Origin: Anaspis maculata
Lineage: Eukaryota > Arthropoda > Insecta > Coleoptera > Scraptiidae
Reading direction: 5' to 3'
Length of the DNA stretch: 64,000 nt
NCBI GenBank assembly: GCA_949128115.1
Contig: OX421967.1
Coordinates: 8,112,070-8,176,069 of the forward strand
Positions 45,021 to 57,472 of this stretch are shown piece after piece. The translations under genes and the position numbers were made by a program. The notes under the pieces are model-generated. The model was not told where the DNA came from, made no database searches, and saw only the letters and a list, made by a program, of their open reading frames with translations. The first letter of the stretch is position 1. The number at the start of each line of letters is the position of its first letter.

Positions 45021-47225
45021 GTCCGGATGCTAGTTGCATAAAATGGAATGAACCTTGCATTTTTTGATGCGAAGATGCTACTTGGTGGAAATGCTCTTTG
45101 CATCATACTCTTCCGATCCAGAAAGGTAGCCATCAGCGCCATCCATGCAGGCAGCGTATACAGGGTGAAACAGAAAAAAAAAGTTGGAAAATTATATTTA
45201 AATAACCGTAGCATGTGGAGACCTGTAATTTACCACATACATTATTTGTTTTATGCTCATGAAGTCACAGTAAACCGCTCTTGATTACCTTGAACCGTCT
45301 TTGAAATGTAGGGGAAAAGCAGAAAAAAAAACAAAACCACTCTTTTTTCCATAAATAAGTGATTCTTAGAGATATTGACACAATACTTAGTATTTCCACA
45401 AAAAGTATTGTTAGAAATGATATGAGCTGGGTAGCCAATTCTTGAGCCAACTATTTCCAGAAATACGATTGTCAACTTTTTTTTCCTCTTGAGCACCATC
45501 TTGAATCTGCCCTGTGAGGCATCGTCGAAAAAGTGATTGGTTATCATAATAATGGTAATATTTAATCAGTGCATCGTAAAAACAACCTCCTCGTCATAAT
45601 TTAGTGACCTCTTTGGCGGGAAAGAATTGCCATTCACGTATTTTCTGGCTCTTCAGAGCTTTAGTGCCCATGATAGCATTTGCAACATCTGGAATGGTAA
45701 AATATGTTAGGCATTATGAACCTTGATGTACTTTGAGGTAGCCTACCAAGTTTTGCAATTATCAATTGAAAGGTTTGTTCTCAAAGGCTGTTTGAACAAA
45801 ACTTGTTCAATTTTTGTGTGGAAAATACAAAATATTGGATCTTTCACCCTTATTTGATCCCTCGTTGAGGAAAGCCTGAAACCGAAAGTCTGTAAAAATT
45901 TTATGCTGATGGTTCACCGAGAACTGCTCTTCAATGTGTAGTTGTCAAAATCTGCATAGTTGCGTTCAGATTCCAGACAGAGAGCGACAAAGAAGTTCTT
46001 GCAGTGAAAAAAGAGACAACTTTCAATGCAACGGAGAAATCCCGGAATTTTCATTTTTAGATAGGCTTCCCGCAATACACAGGTTCTGTGAGACTCTCAA
46101 GCGTGGGTGAAAGGCTTGAAACATTACTAACTTAAGGCTCTACCAGTGTACCAAATTGCACATTTATGTTATAAAAAGCAAGGTCTCCAGACAGCTTTCA
46201 GTCTAGCTCTGGGCTTGTTTTTTCTCTATTGTAATTTATGTCTTTTTTTACTGCATGAATTTCTTTATCGCTCCCTGTCTGGAATCTGATCGCAACTTTG
46301 CAATTTTTGACAACTAAACATTGAAGAGCACTTTCCACTGAACCATTATCATAAAAAATTCCGAGACTTTCGGTTTCAGGCTATCCTCAGTGAGGGATCA
46401 AGTAAGGGTGAGAGACCCAATATTTTGTATTTTTCATAAAAAAAACGACACAAATTTTGTTCAAACAGCTTTTAAGAACAAACCTCTCAATTAATAATAG
46501 TGAAACTTGGTAGGCTACCTCAAAGTACATCAAGGTTCATGATGCGTAACATATTTTACCATTCCAGATGTTGCAAATGCCATCATGGGCACTAAAGCTT
46601 GGAAGAGCCAAAAAATACGTGAATGACAATTCTTTCCCGCTGAAGAGGTCATTAAATTATGATGAGGAGGTTGTTCTTGCGATGCAATGATTTCATGTTA
46701 CCATTAATATAATAACCAATCACTTTTTCAACGATGCCTCACAAGGCAGATTCAAGATGGTGCTCAAGAGAAAAAAAAAGTTGACAATCGTATTTCTGGA
46801 AATAGTTGGCTAAGAAATTGGCTACCCAGCTCATATCATTTCTAACATTACTTTTTGTAGAAATACCTAGTATTGTGTCAATATCTCGAAGAATTACTTA
46901 TTTATGGGAAAAAGAGTATTCTTGTTTTTTTATCTGGTTTTCCCCTACATTTCAAAGACGATTCAAGGTAATCAAGAACAGTTTGCTGTGACTTCATGAG
47001 CATAAAATAGTTAATGTATGTGGTGAGTTACACGTCTCCACATGTTTCGGTTGATCAAATATAATTTTTCAACTTTTTTCTTCTGTATCACCCTGTATAC
47101 GCCGCCGGCATGGATGGCGCTGATGGCTACCTTTCTGGATCGGAAGAGTACGATGCAAGGAACATTTCCACCGAGTGGCATCTTCTCATCAAAAAATGCA
47201 AGGTACTTTCAACTAGCATCCGGAC
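45021..47225. mobile_element. Foldback element with about 1-kb inverted repeats and TA target duplication, 2205 bp
   Basis: The ends are GTCCGGATGCTAGTTG and its inverse, flanked by TA at 45019-45020 and 47226-47227. The arms pair almost throughout, for example ctcatgaagtcacag (45258) with ctgtgacttcatgag (46986), and reach a loop of about 230 bp (about 46010-46250). The arms are non-coding; open frames inside are mirror images of each other. TA duplications and the GTCCGGAYG end suggest a non-autonomous Tc1/mariner-type element, sharing termini with 29219 and 36651. Confidence 0.8.
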
Positions 47226-47485
47226 TATGAAGCTAAATCGACCAAAACCTCCGCAGAAAAGCCTTTCACGCCTCCCGTTTCTAGGTCAGCCACAATGAAG
47301 ATGGAGTTACGCTGAATAATTATTGAAAATTTGAAGCGGAATGTTTTCAGATCAGACTTGTTACATATTATACTGACATGATGTTTTGTCGTCTTATCTC
47401 GCTTTCTTCATAGATTACACGCCCTGTGCTTTTTATGTACGTTTGTTTTTATGTTGCTATTTTTCTTGTAACAATATTGATAATA

Positions 47486-50020
47486 ATGGATCAATACATG
47501 AGAGATTTTAAAATTGCAAATATCCAGACTGAAATTGTGAATACTGGCTCTGAAGCAAATGAGGTATTGAAGGTTAATATTTCGCACAATGACTTCAAAG
47601 TGTTACATTCCAATATCAGAAGCATTTGTAAGAATTTAGACGAGTTCAGAGTATTTTGAAGTCAGTTTGACTTTGAGTATGAGTGTATTGTGCTGTCGGA
47701 GACGTTTGATATCTCAGATAAAGATCTCACCTTTTTACAAGTTCCCAATTACACAATGCTATATAATGGGGGAAATGTAATTAAAAACGATGGACTTGTG
47801 ATATACGTCAAAAATTCTATCACTTCCACAAGTGTGATGTTGAAAATTGGCATTATGTCTGTTTTAAACATCTTCATAGATGACTTCAGAGGTGAACGCT
47901 TCGATATAACTGGCATCTATAGATCTCCCTCAACTTGTCCACTAGACTTTTGTAGAGATCTCAACACCTATCTCAATGATAACTGTAATGAAGCTTGCGA
48001 CTATCGGATTGTTGTGGGAGATCTCAACATAGATATATTGTCACAAACAGATTTTTCTCAAGATTATTTGACTGTGATGGCCGAACATGGTTTTCTATCC
48101 TACATAAATACACATACAAGAGTTGACGGCGAGACCAAGTCCTGCATAGATCATATTTTTGTTTAAAGCTCGGTTTAAAGTCAGCGAGATATAAGCAAAA
48201 ACTGTCTGCCACTGATAATCAATTCGAAAATCACTGACCACTACATTATAGCCCTGCAAATTGTCATTGGCAGTGGAAAGAAGAGTACGGAGCGGAGAAA
48301 AAGACCTGAATTTATTAAGAAATTAAATATGGATAAACTTCGGAGAGTCTTTCGTGATGTTGATTGGCACTTCATCCTTGACGATCACGAGGTAGAATCT
48401 GCAACAGATAGATTTATTGAGTTTGTGACTGACAGGATAAAAATATGTACCAACTTCATTAGGATTCAACATGATTCAAGAAGACGAAAGTGCTGTATGA
48501 CGGATTCCTTGGTGAGATGTGTCAATAGGCGTGACGCATTATACAGGTAATGGCAAAGCGATAGGCAGAATCAAATGCTGGAGCATAAATTCAAGATGTA
48601 CAGGAATAATTTGAAAATATTGTTAGAGGAAGCAGAGAATAATTACTTCCAACATAAGATAGAGACCAATAGAAGCTGCCCAAAGAAGCTATGGGATATT
48701 ATTGATCAAAAAGAGGCTGCCATATCAAAGCCATACTTGAGTCACATACGATGAGCAGATGGAAAGACGCTCACTTGCAGCAGGGAAATAGCGAATACTT
48801 TCAATAACTTTTCCAGTACTGCTGGGAAGAAGCTCAACAATCAGCGTAAGGCAGTGAAATCGAAGTATCAACAAATCAACTGCAGCACTGTAAATCACTC
48901 TATCTTCCTGAACCCCACTGATGAGCATGAGATTCTAAAGATCATCAAAACCCTCAAAAACAACAAATGTAGCGGTTTGGATGGTATAAGGGCGGAAACT
49001 TTGAAAGTGATAGCGGAGTCAATAGCTTTGCCACTGAGTCACATAATCAATAAAGTGATGGAAACGGGTACTTGTCCCTCAGCTTTCAAAGTGGCAGTTG
49101 TTAAGCCCTTATATAAGAAAGGAAACGAAGCGGAAGTCGATAACTACAGGCCTATTTCTGTCATCACCAATTTCACGAAGATATTTGAAAAGATTCTGAA
49201 AGTGCGAATGGATAATTTCCTTAACAAGTTTCACATACTATCTGACAACCAGTATGGTTTTAGACAAGGTCTTTCCGCGCAAGAAGCAATTTCTAGACTG
49301 ACAAGTCTCATTTACGGCTCATTAGATAAGAGACAAAAAAGTTTGTGTGTCTTCATCGATTTGGCAAAAGCGTTTGATACTGTTGACCATGAACAGTTGT
49401 TGAACACCATGGAAAGGACTGGCCTCAGAGGTGTAGCACTGAGGTTATTTAAGAGCTACCTTGCAGATAGAAAGCAGTGCACCGAGGTGGGTGGAGTGAA
49501 AAGTCATTTCGAGAAGGTTGAGTGTGGTGTTCCCCAAGGCACAATATTGGGACCTCTTCTTTTTATAGTGTACCTGAATGACATTTTCTTATTGCCTGTG
49601 GATGGGACAGTGATTAGTTATGCCGATGATACTGCCGTTTTCTTCAGTGACTCCACATGGCTTGACCTGAAAATCAGAGCGGAGGCTTCCTTGAATATTA
49701 TTAGGGATTGGTTCGATTCTAAGTGTTTAACAATGAATTTGCATAAAACAGAATACTTACCGTTCAGCATTCATAAAGATGGCTCCCACACATCATCTAA
49801 TCGCATTTAAATCGGTGAAGATATAATTGAAAAAAAAAAAATCGTAAGATACCTCGGCGTGTTGATAGATCACAACATGAAGTGGACCCATCATATAGAT
49901 TTTGTATCGAAGAAACTAAGATTTGTTTTACACAAACTGAGAGTACTGCGTGGATTCCTGAATGTGCAACTGTTGAAGATGGTGTATACGGCCCTGTTTG
50001 AGTCACATCTGAGATACCTA
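47486..50020 (+). pseudogene. ORF2 of the CR1/L2-like element: endonuclease and reverse transcriptase
   Basis: I take ATG 47486 (MDQYMRDF). Endonuclease motifs are LHSNIRSICKNLDEF (about 47605), VLSETFD (about 47690), ITGIYRSPS (about 47905), VGDLNIDIL (about 48016) and SCIDHIFV (about 48140). RT motifs are NNKCSGLDGI (about 48960), DNYRPISVI (about 49140), NQYGFRQG (about 49250), VFIDLAKAFDTVDH (about 49350), GVPQGTILGPLLF (about 49527) and YADDTAVFF (about 49618). Stops or shifts occur at 47657-47659, 48163-48168, 48548-48550, 48752-48754 and 49808-49810. The thumb (VRYLGVLIDHNMKW) leads into a foldback insertion at 50021, after which the frame resumes at 51374. Confidence 0.88.
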
Positions 50021-51371
50021 TGTAAACTGCTCACAAATTGAAGTGGATATTTTCAAAAAAAGGTTTTTTTGAAATCGCCAGAAAATTCTTGAAAATTACT
50101 CGATTGTGAAATCGCTTGCACTGTTTTGAAGAAAAATGTCAATATTTTCAAGAACTACTGAAGTCCTCCACAAAAATCACATGGATATGTCTAATACAGG
50201 GTGATGAAAAAAGTCGTTCAGTTTTGTTCTTTTTTACTCTTGTGCAGGAGATTATTCATCCACCCTGTACACCTATATTTACTTGGATCTTATAGTCTGT
50301 AGCTTATGTAACTCGTCAGTTTTTAGTTTTTCGCTTTCCGTTGCGTATTTACCGAAATATAACCTTTTCACTTTCCAAAGTCGTTTTATCGATGAATCTA
50401 CTAAATCCGGGCGCTACTGGATTCTTTTTTGTACTAAGCAATGCCACTTGATACTTTTAGAACGATTTTTTGCGCAGATTTCAAAATTAACGGAGGTATG
50501 GCGTCTCAACCATTTGATGTATACAGGGTATCGCCAAAAAAATCATTAATGAGATTCATTTTATTTCGAAATAATCAGTAGCAAAATGCCGTTGCAAAGA
50601 TCAACTCCAGGTAAGTTCGGTATCGTGGCAAATATCTTGCGGAATGGTACAAGGAAAAGAGAAATTGCCAATTTGGTAAACGTATCACAAAGTGTCATCG
50701 GTGGACAAAGAGACGACTCCAGGCCACTGGCAGTGCCCGAATCACACATGGAGAAGGTCGCCCGAGAATAATTTCAGTAATGGCAGATCTCTTCTTGTTA
50801 GACATAAAATTGTAAAATTGAAAAGTGGCATTTTCTACAACCTGTAATAAGGTGTCAGAAACAAAGTTCTTTGTTCATGCGACACCCTGTATATTTTTAT
50901 GTAGTCTTCTATTTGAAATCTGTTGAAAAATCGTTCTAAGAGTACCAAGTGGCATTGTTTTGTAAGTACCAAAAAATCCAGTAGCCCCATGGATTTATTC
51001 ATCGACGAAATGACTTCGGAAAGTAAAAAGGCTATATTTCGGTAAGTACGCAACGGAAAGCAAAAAAATAAAAACTTACGAGTTACATAAGCTACAGACT
51101 ATAATATCTAAGTAAATATAGGTGTACAGGGTGGATGAACAATCTCCTGCATGAGATTAAAAAAGAACGAAACTGAACGACTTTTTTCATCACCCTGTAT
51201 TAGACATATCCATGTGATTTTTGTGGGGAACTTCAGTAGTTCTTGAAAATATTGACATTCTTCTTCAAAACAGTGCAAGCGGTTTCACAATCGAGTGATT
51301 TTCAAGGATTTTCTGACGATTTTAAAAAAACCTTCTTTTAAAAATATCCACTTCAATTTGTGAGCAGTTTA
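50021..51371. mobile_element. Tc1/mariner-derived foldback element, long inverted repeats
   Basis: The left arm starts TGTAAACTGCTCACAAATTG and the right arm is its inverse, flanked by TA at 50019-50020 and 51372-51373. The arms match for about 500 bp (for example acatggatatgtctaatacagggtgatg at the left and its inverse near 51190). Removing the element restores the CR1-like reading through LRYL. The 350-bp centre holds a transposase remnant. The CACCCTGTA/TACAGGGTG motif occurs several times inside. Confidence 0.85.
50586..50815 (+). pseudogene. Transposase DNA-binding domain remnant (Tc1/mariner type)
   Basis: In the centre of the foldback, the frame from ATG 50586 reads GKFGIVANILRNG and KREIANLVNVSQSVI, a helix-turn-helix. 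After a one-base shift near 50705 it continues RRLQATGSARITHGEGRPR, the second helix-turn-helix and GRPR hinge of Tc1-like transposases. The catalytic domain is absent. This ties the foldback to the Tc1/mariner superfamily and explains its TA duplication. Confidence 0.75.
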
Positions 51372-51373
51372 TA

Positions 51374-52071
51374 TTGGGATGGGGAGGGATTCATTCCAGC
51401 AATTTGCAACCCATCTCAATTTTGCAAAGGAGAGCTCTAAAGTTGATATTGGGCAGATAAAGAACGTACTCAACGGATGATCTGTACCAGGAAGCATAGA
51501 TTATGGATGTTCGTCAGCTGTTTTACGTGTCATCAATACTGGCAACATTCTCCAGGAAGAAAACTTGGCCCCGAGTAAATCACGACCAAGGTACGAGAAG
51601 CGTTGGGTACTTAACGGTCCCCTTCAGGAGTACTTCCACAGGGCAGCGGTGCTTCACCTATTTGGGACCGGAATGGTTCAATGCTTTGCCTTCTTCCACA
51701 AGAAATATGACCTCTACAGGCAACTTCAAGAAGGAAATCACACGAGTTGTTATGCAGGCGAAGAGATGTGATTTTGAATTTTGAGCCATTTTGATATATT
51801 CTTTTTTAGCATGTTCACCTTTGAGCCTTTTTTGTGTTTTTAATCTGTTTTTAGCTTTTTTTTCCATTGTTGAAATCTTTCAACTGTTATTTCTGAAATT
51901 TTATGATTTACAACATGTATGTATTTATATTTTTTAATTTTTTATATTTTGTATCCTCACAGACAGCACTTGTGCTTTGTGTTGTAGCAGTTCTTTCACA
52001 ATGTTTTCTCATAAGTCACATGTAAATATCCGGTTACTTTTGTGAATAAACGTACTATTATTATTATTATT
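51374..52071 (+). pseudogene. 3' end of the CR1/L2-like element: ORF2 C-terminus, 3' UTR and (ATT)n tail
   Basis: It resumes after the foldback with LQRRALKLILG-like residues, then open codons from about 51503 to 51784 (YVSSILATFSRK, RSVGYLTVPFRSTS, FNALPSSTRN). A 3' UTR follows and ends with GAATAAACG and an (ATT)n microsatellite at 52055-52072, the short-repeat tail typical of CR1/L2-like elements. The element would thus span about 43.4-52.07 kb with its insertions. Confidence 0.8.
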
Positions 52072-52528
52072 ATCAATACACTTCCAACTGTCGGTATTGG
52101 TCGAAACTCCGAAGTTTTGTGAATAATTATCACGCACAAACTTGCTTCCTGAGTTATCCAAAATCTCAAAAAAGTACTTTTTCCCAATCATAACAACGCG
52201 GGTTGTTTCCGAACACTTTTTGAGGTTATAAATGCAACCAGGTTGGCAACACTGACGAGCTTGTAACGTCATGTGGAAATGCCCAATAGCCGACCGGCAA
52301 ACTTTTTGAAGTACCTAGTCAAAATATCAAGTGACGTAAAAATAGACGCCAGAATCAAATTGCGTCAGCCCGGTTCTGTAAGAAACGATGCTCAACTTGA
52401 TATTTTCGAAAAATGTCGACTGGGAAAGTTTTTTTTTCAGTTTTGCCGGTTTTGGCCGATTTTTGAAAATTAAGAGACTTTTGTTCGAACTAACTGCGGT
52501 GTCACTTCTAGCCCAAGAAAAATAGATT

Positions 52529-54638
52529 TTGACCTCAAAAAAAATACTGTAGTCGTGAAAATCACAGGTTTTGTTCAGAATTTTGTGCTTTTTCCAAATT
52601 TTTTGATTTTCAGAGAAATCCCAGCGGAGGCTTTTTTTTAAGGCTGTCAAAAATCTGAAAACTTATAATTCCGAACAATTTCAAATTAAGCTCAATTTTT
52701 CATGAGATTTCAAGTATACACAGTTATGTGGAGACTGCAAATGTTGAGAATGAACATACGAACAATTCTGAACCAAACACGATGAAAAATTTCATAGTTC
52801 TGTTGGAATATTCTGATTTTTTCTGTCAAATGTATATGATACAGGAAAAATAGTAAAATAATCCGCTAAAACCTTGGAAAAAATATGGACGTCCTGAAAA
52901 TTTTATATTCTGTTTAGAATTGAATGCCCTTCTACATATCTGAAATTGACAGAAATCCCACCTCAAGGTTTTAAGTTATTGGAGGGGGGGTGATCAGTTG
53001 CATCTCAAAAAGGAGGGGATGAAACCCGTTAATCCATTGAATGCAAATACATGTCAATTCGACGCATCATATCTCGTTGATACCATTTTGGAACAAAAAG
53101 TGTCGATCATTGTTGAGGGGGGGTCGTGGGAGGGGCGGAGCTCGGCTAGGTGATTCTTTTTGTTTTCCTGGTCATACCTATATAACCGATCCCGACAAGT
53201 TTGGTATCTTTTCCGACTAAATTGAGACTCTTGACCTCGAATCCGATGTGTAAATTTGAATTGAAACAAGTTTGAACAAGTCAACTTGAAAAAACTTGTT
53301 TTTTTCTTTGACAATTTTGACAGTTTTTTTTTCACTGTTAGAGGTCTGAATCCCTGAAGAATAGTTCATGGTCCATTAGATTGAAGTGTCTGCTTCACGA
53401 AAGTCATCTACTCGATGTATTTTTTTGTTTCTGAACATCAAAAAAATCAATTTGAACCTGTGAGTCGGTCCGGCGCGGTTTCTACTAATAACCAGAATAC
53501 TAAAACATGCGCTTGCAAATAAAAGTAGCTCAAACTACTGAACAAATAATAACTTATCATCGAAAGTTCGAGGATCTCTGCAGAATTGAATTTGCTATAA
53601 CATAAAACAAAATTGCTATGGATCGCTCTGCAGGGTTTTGAGTTTGAGCTATTTATATTTGCAGGTGCATGTTGTAGTGTTCTGGTCAGTAGTAGACACC
53701 ACGCCGGATCGACTCACAGGTTCAAATTGATTTTTTGATATCAAAAAACAAAATAATACGTTGAGTGAATGATTCTCGTGAAAAAGACACTTGAATCTAA
53801 TGGCTCTTGAAATATTTTTGAGGATTTCAGACCTCCAATAGTGAAAATAAAACTGCCAAAATTGCCAAAGAAAAAAACAGTTTCAAGTTAACTTGTTCAA
53901 ACTTGTTTCTATTCGAATTTACACATCGGATTCGAGGTCAGGAGCTTCAATTTAGTCGGAAAAGATACCAAACTTGTCGTGATCGGTTATATATGACCAA
54001 GAAAACAGAAAGAATCACCTAGCCGAGCTCCGCCCCTCCCACGACCCCACCTCAACAATGATCGACACTTTTTGTTCCAAAATGGTATCAACGAGATATG
54101 ATGCGTCGAATTAAGATGTATTTGCATCCAATGGATTAACGGGTTTCATCCCCTCCATTTTGAGTTGCAACTGATCACCCCCCCCTCCAATAACTTAAAA
54201 CCCCGGGGTGGGATTCCTGTCAATTTCAGGTATGTAGAAGGGCATCCAATTCTGAACAGAATATAAAATTTTCAGGACGTCCCTACTTTTTCCAAGGTTT
54301 CAGTGATTTTTTTACTATTTTTCCTGTATCATATACATTTGACAGAAAAAAATCAGAATATTCCAACAGAACTATGAAATTTTCCATCGTGTTTGGTTCA
54401 GAATTCTTCGTATGTTCATTCTCAACATTTGCAGTCTCCACATAACTGTGTATACTTGAAATCTCATGAAAAATTGAGCGTAATTTGAAATTGTTCAGAA
54501 TTATCAGTCTTCAGACTTGTGACAGCTCTAAAAAAAAGCCTCCGATGGGATTTTTCTAAAACCCAAAAATTTGGAAAGAGCACAAAATTCTGAACAGAGC
54601 CTGTGATTTTCACGACTACAGTATTTTTTTTGAGGTTG
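52529..54638. mobile_element. Foldback element with about 1-kb arms around a 90-bp loop
   Basis: The left arm starts TTGACCTCAAAAAAAATACT and the right arm ends with its inverse at 54638. The arms pair through ccggcgcgg (53470) and ccgcgccgg-like sequence (about 53700), tcgttgataccattttgg (53075) and its inverse (54085), to a loop at about 53548-53640. The paired parts are not coding. No clear target-site duplication was found, and the superfamily is unknown. Confidence 0.75.
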
Positions 54639-54739
54639 AAGTGATATTTCAGCTAAAATTCCTGTACTATTCTTACTGAATCGGGCATGAGAAATACGAT
54701 TATCGCTTCTATATTTTTACGCCGTTCAGCCAATCACGA

Positions 54740-55320
54740 GTTGCACTAAAGCCTCGACTACAACCTCGGAGTTGATTCGAATGAATCGAATCGCTTGATT
54801 AGCTCTTCGCGTTTCTACCCTTCTCCAGTACCGAGACGCATTTTTCAAGGGGCTTCGCCACAAATCAAGAAACAATTAGGCCCCGTTCCATGTGCCCGTG
54901 AGTTATCGCAAATATTCGCGGCGGCTAATTCGCATCCAAACGGCGAGTTCCGAAAACAATAATTAAACTGAAATGAACCGTTTTATAGAAACCCGAAAGC
55001 GACTGTGTATAATAGGTGCCGCGGCCTGCTGCAGGTATAGGTATGTTTTTAATGATCTATGGGGGAGGGCAATTAAAATTGAATCACCGTATACATTTGC
55101 CCGTTAAATAAGTAGTATGTTTGTGTATGGAAGGTGAATTACGACTCGATGGTGCGGCGGGTATTAAACTGGGATTAAGACTTCGCCGGGAGGAGGGACC
55201 ATCGCGAAATCTAAAATCAAACAGCGATTAATAAACGGCGCGTGTGCTGTTAACGGCCTTTTTAGGAGAGACGGAGGGTCTCCCTCGATTCCGCATTGTG
55301 AAAAAATGGTTCCGGGACGC
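54740..55320. other. Host-like non-coding island
   Basis: A GC-richer, non-repetitive sequence (gccgcggcctgctgcagg; ggcggctaattcg) with AATAATTAAACTG and GGCAATTAAAATTG motifs, set between foldback elements. It shows no coding signal. Confidence 0.4.
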
Positions 55321-55913
55321 TCATGATGGGTTGCGATTCTTCGCTTTTTTTGTACTTGTAAATGTAACAGATTCTATACCAAAATTAACATATTTGTAAT
55401 CGATTCCACGTCGAGTATTCGCTTTTTACCAAGATACTTTTGGAAGCACACTAGCCGGAAAAGCTGAACCCAATTTCACTGTGTCAAAAACTTCGGAACC
55501 AATTGATGGCGATAATTGAAAGGCGTGTGGAAAGGAAAAGTAACTGTTTATAATAACTGTGCGCAGTTAGAACAATGCAAAAGTCAATTGTTAGCAGACG
55601 TGATGTGAGTGATCCAAATGGACCGTCCCCATCTTGACCTTTCCCTCCGTCATTCCCACTACTCTCCGCTTCGCCACCTTTTGTCGGAGTATAGTTGGTT
55701 GTCTAACAGTGGCGTCCACAGGTCTCTCGCGAGTATAGGTGGTTGTCTACCAGTGGGCGCCCACACGGCCATCCTGCAAGTACCACTCGTCCTCGAGGGG
55801 TCATGAGAATGAAAATGGGAGCGGCTTAGTAGGCCAGTCTATCTGGCTCGAAAAGTGTCTTATATTTACAAAACGGATACTCTGGCTGAATTTTTGCATA
55901 CACCTAGGGAGCC
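55321..55913. other. Spacer with a short local duplication
   Basis: Positions 55687-55732 and 55733-55764 share gagtatag...ggttgtct...cagtgg, a short imperfect direct repeat. No gene is recognised. Confidence 0.35.
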
Positions 55914-57472
55914 CCCCACAGAGCCCCGAAACGCAAAAATCCACCAAAATTTCATTGAGCTTTCCGAGATAAGGGTGTTTTTTCTATATTTTGGTTGCTA
56001 TTGGTTGGATTTCGATTTTTTTTTTTTTGAAATGTTTAAAAGAATCTTTGGAGCAAGTTGTGTCCAGAACTTTTCAATAACTTGTCGAGAAAAAGTGCCA
56101 GAAGCCAAAAACTGTCGTTTTTTACGGGGTGGTTTTTTTTTTACAATTTTCTATCTGCATTTCTATGATGGTTATAGGTAAAATTCCCAACAAAAGTTGT
56201 AGCTCCTGTAAGTCCCTACAAGTTTTAACCGGAAATTTTTTTGTGCTGCGAAAATTACCCGCCCCAGAGGGCGCTGAAGTCGATTGAAAATATTTCCAGG
56301 TGTAGGGGGCATCGATTCCAACTCCATCGTGTGGGGATCTAAAGGCCAAGTTCTCATTTATGTTTGTACTAACTTTACTGATATTTGATCAATAACAAAA
56401 CCTTTGTACAAGGTGACTTTTTTGGAAAGGACCCACCCCCGATATTTTGCTGCACAAATTAAAAATCCGGAGCAGGTCGATTTTTATTTCGACAGGGACA
56501 TCTAAGACACGTGATGACAAACTTTTATCTTCAACCCTTCGCCCCCACCCCACCCTATTTTGAAATTTCAAACGGCATCACCTACCTTGTTACACATCAA
56601 ATTGAAGGTAATAAAATTCCCTTTCTGTCAAACATATTTCAAATTTCCTCAAATCACCTCTCCAACTCCTTTTGAAATCCTTTCATTGTTAATGCAGGAG
56701 AGTTTTTCCCTCATTACCTAACTCCCGATTCTTGAGTATCAGATTTTCCAGTGAAAATAGGTCGATTTTTATTTCGAAGGGGCACCTACAAGTCTAAGAT
56801 TTTTATCTTCAAGCTCTTCGCCCCCCACCCTACCCTACTTTCAACTGGCATTAGGTATCTATCTTGTGATTCTTGTGGTAAAGAGAATAAAATTTTCATC
56901 TTGCGAAAAATTATTTCAAATAATCCAAATCACCCCCTACTCCTCTACACTTTGTTGAAGATCAAAATTTTGCCATACGTGTCTTGAATGTCCCATCCAA
57001 AATAAGATAGAAGTCGACCTATTTTTGCTGGAAAGTCTATTTCTCAAGAATTGGAAGTTGATAAGAGAGAAAACTTTCCTTCAATATATAAACAAAGAAC
57101 ATTTTGAGAAGAGTTGGAAGTGACTCAATAAAAACTTTTCACACTTGTTTGACAGAAAGACTATTCTATTACCTTCATTTTGATGTATCACATAAAGATG
57201 AGCTATTTGAAATTTCAAAGTGGGGCGGAGTCCAGGCGAGGGGGTTGAAGATAAAAATTTGACAATACGTGTTCTAGGTGTCCCCTTCAACATAAAAATC
57301 GACATGTTTCCACTGGAAAATCTGATATGCAAGAATCGGTAGTTAGGTAATGAGGGAGAAACTTTCCTGCAATAACAATGAGAGAATTTTGAAAGGGGTC
57401 GGAGGGGTGTTTCGAGACAAATTAAAATATGTTTGACTGAAATGGAATTTTAATACCTTCAATTAGATGTAT

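Noticed and set aside
53054..53335. 93-codon minus-strand open frame
   Set aside because: Lies entirely in a foldback arm; the mirrored arm does not keep it open, and it begins with Lys/Ser repeats from simple sequence.
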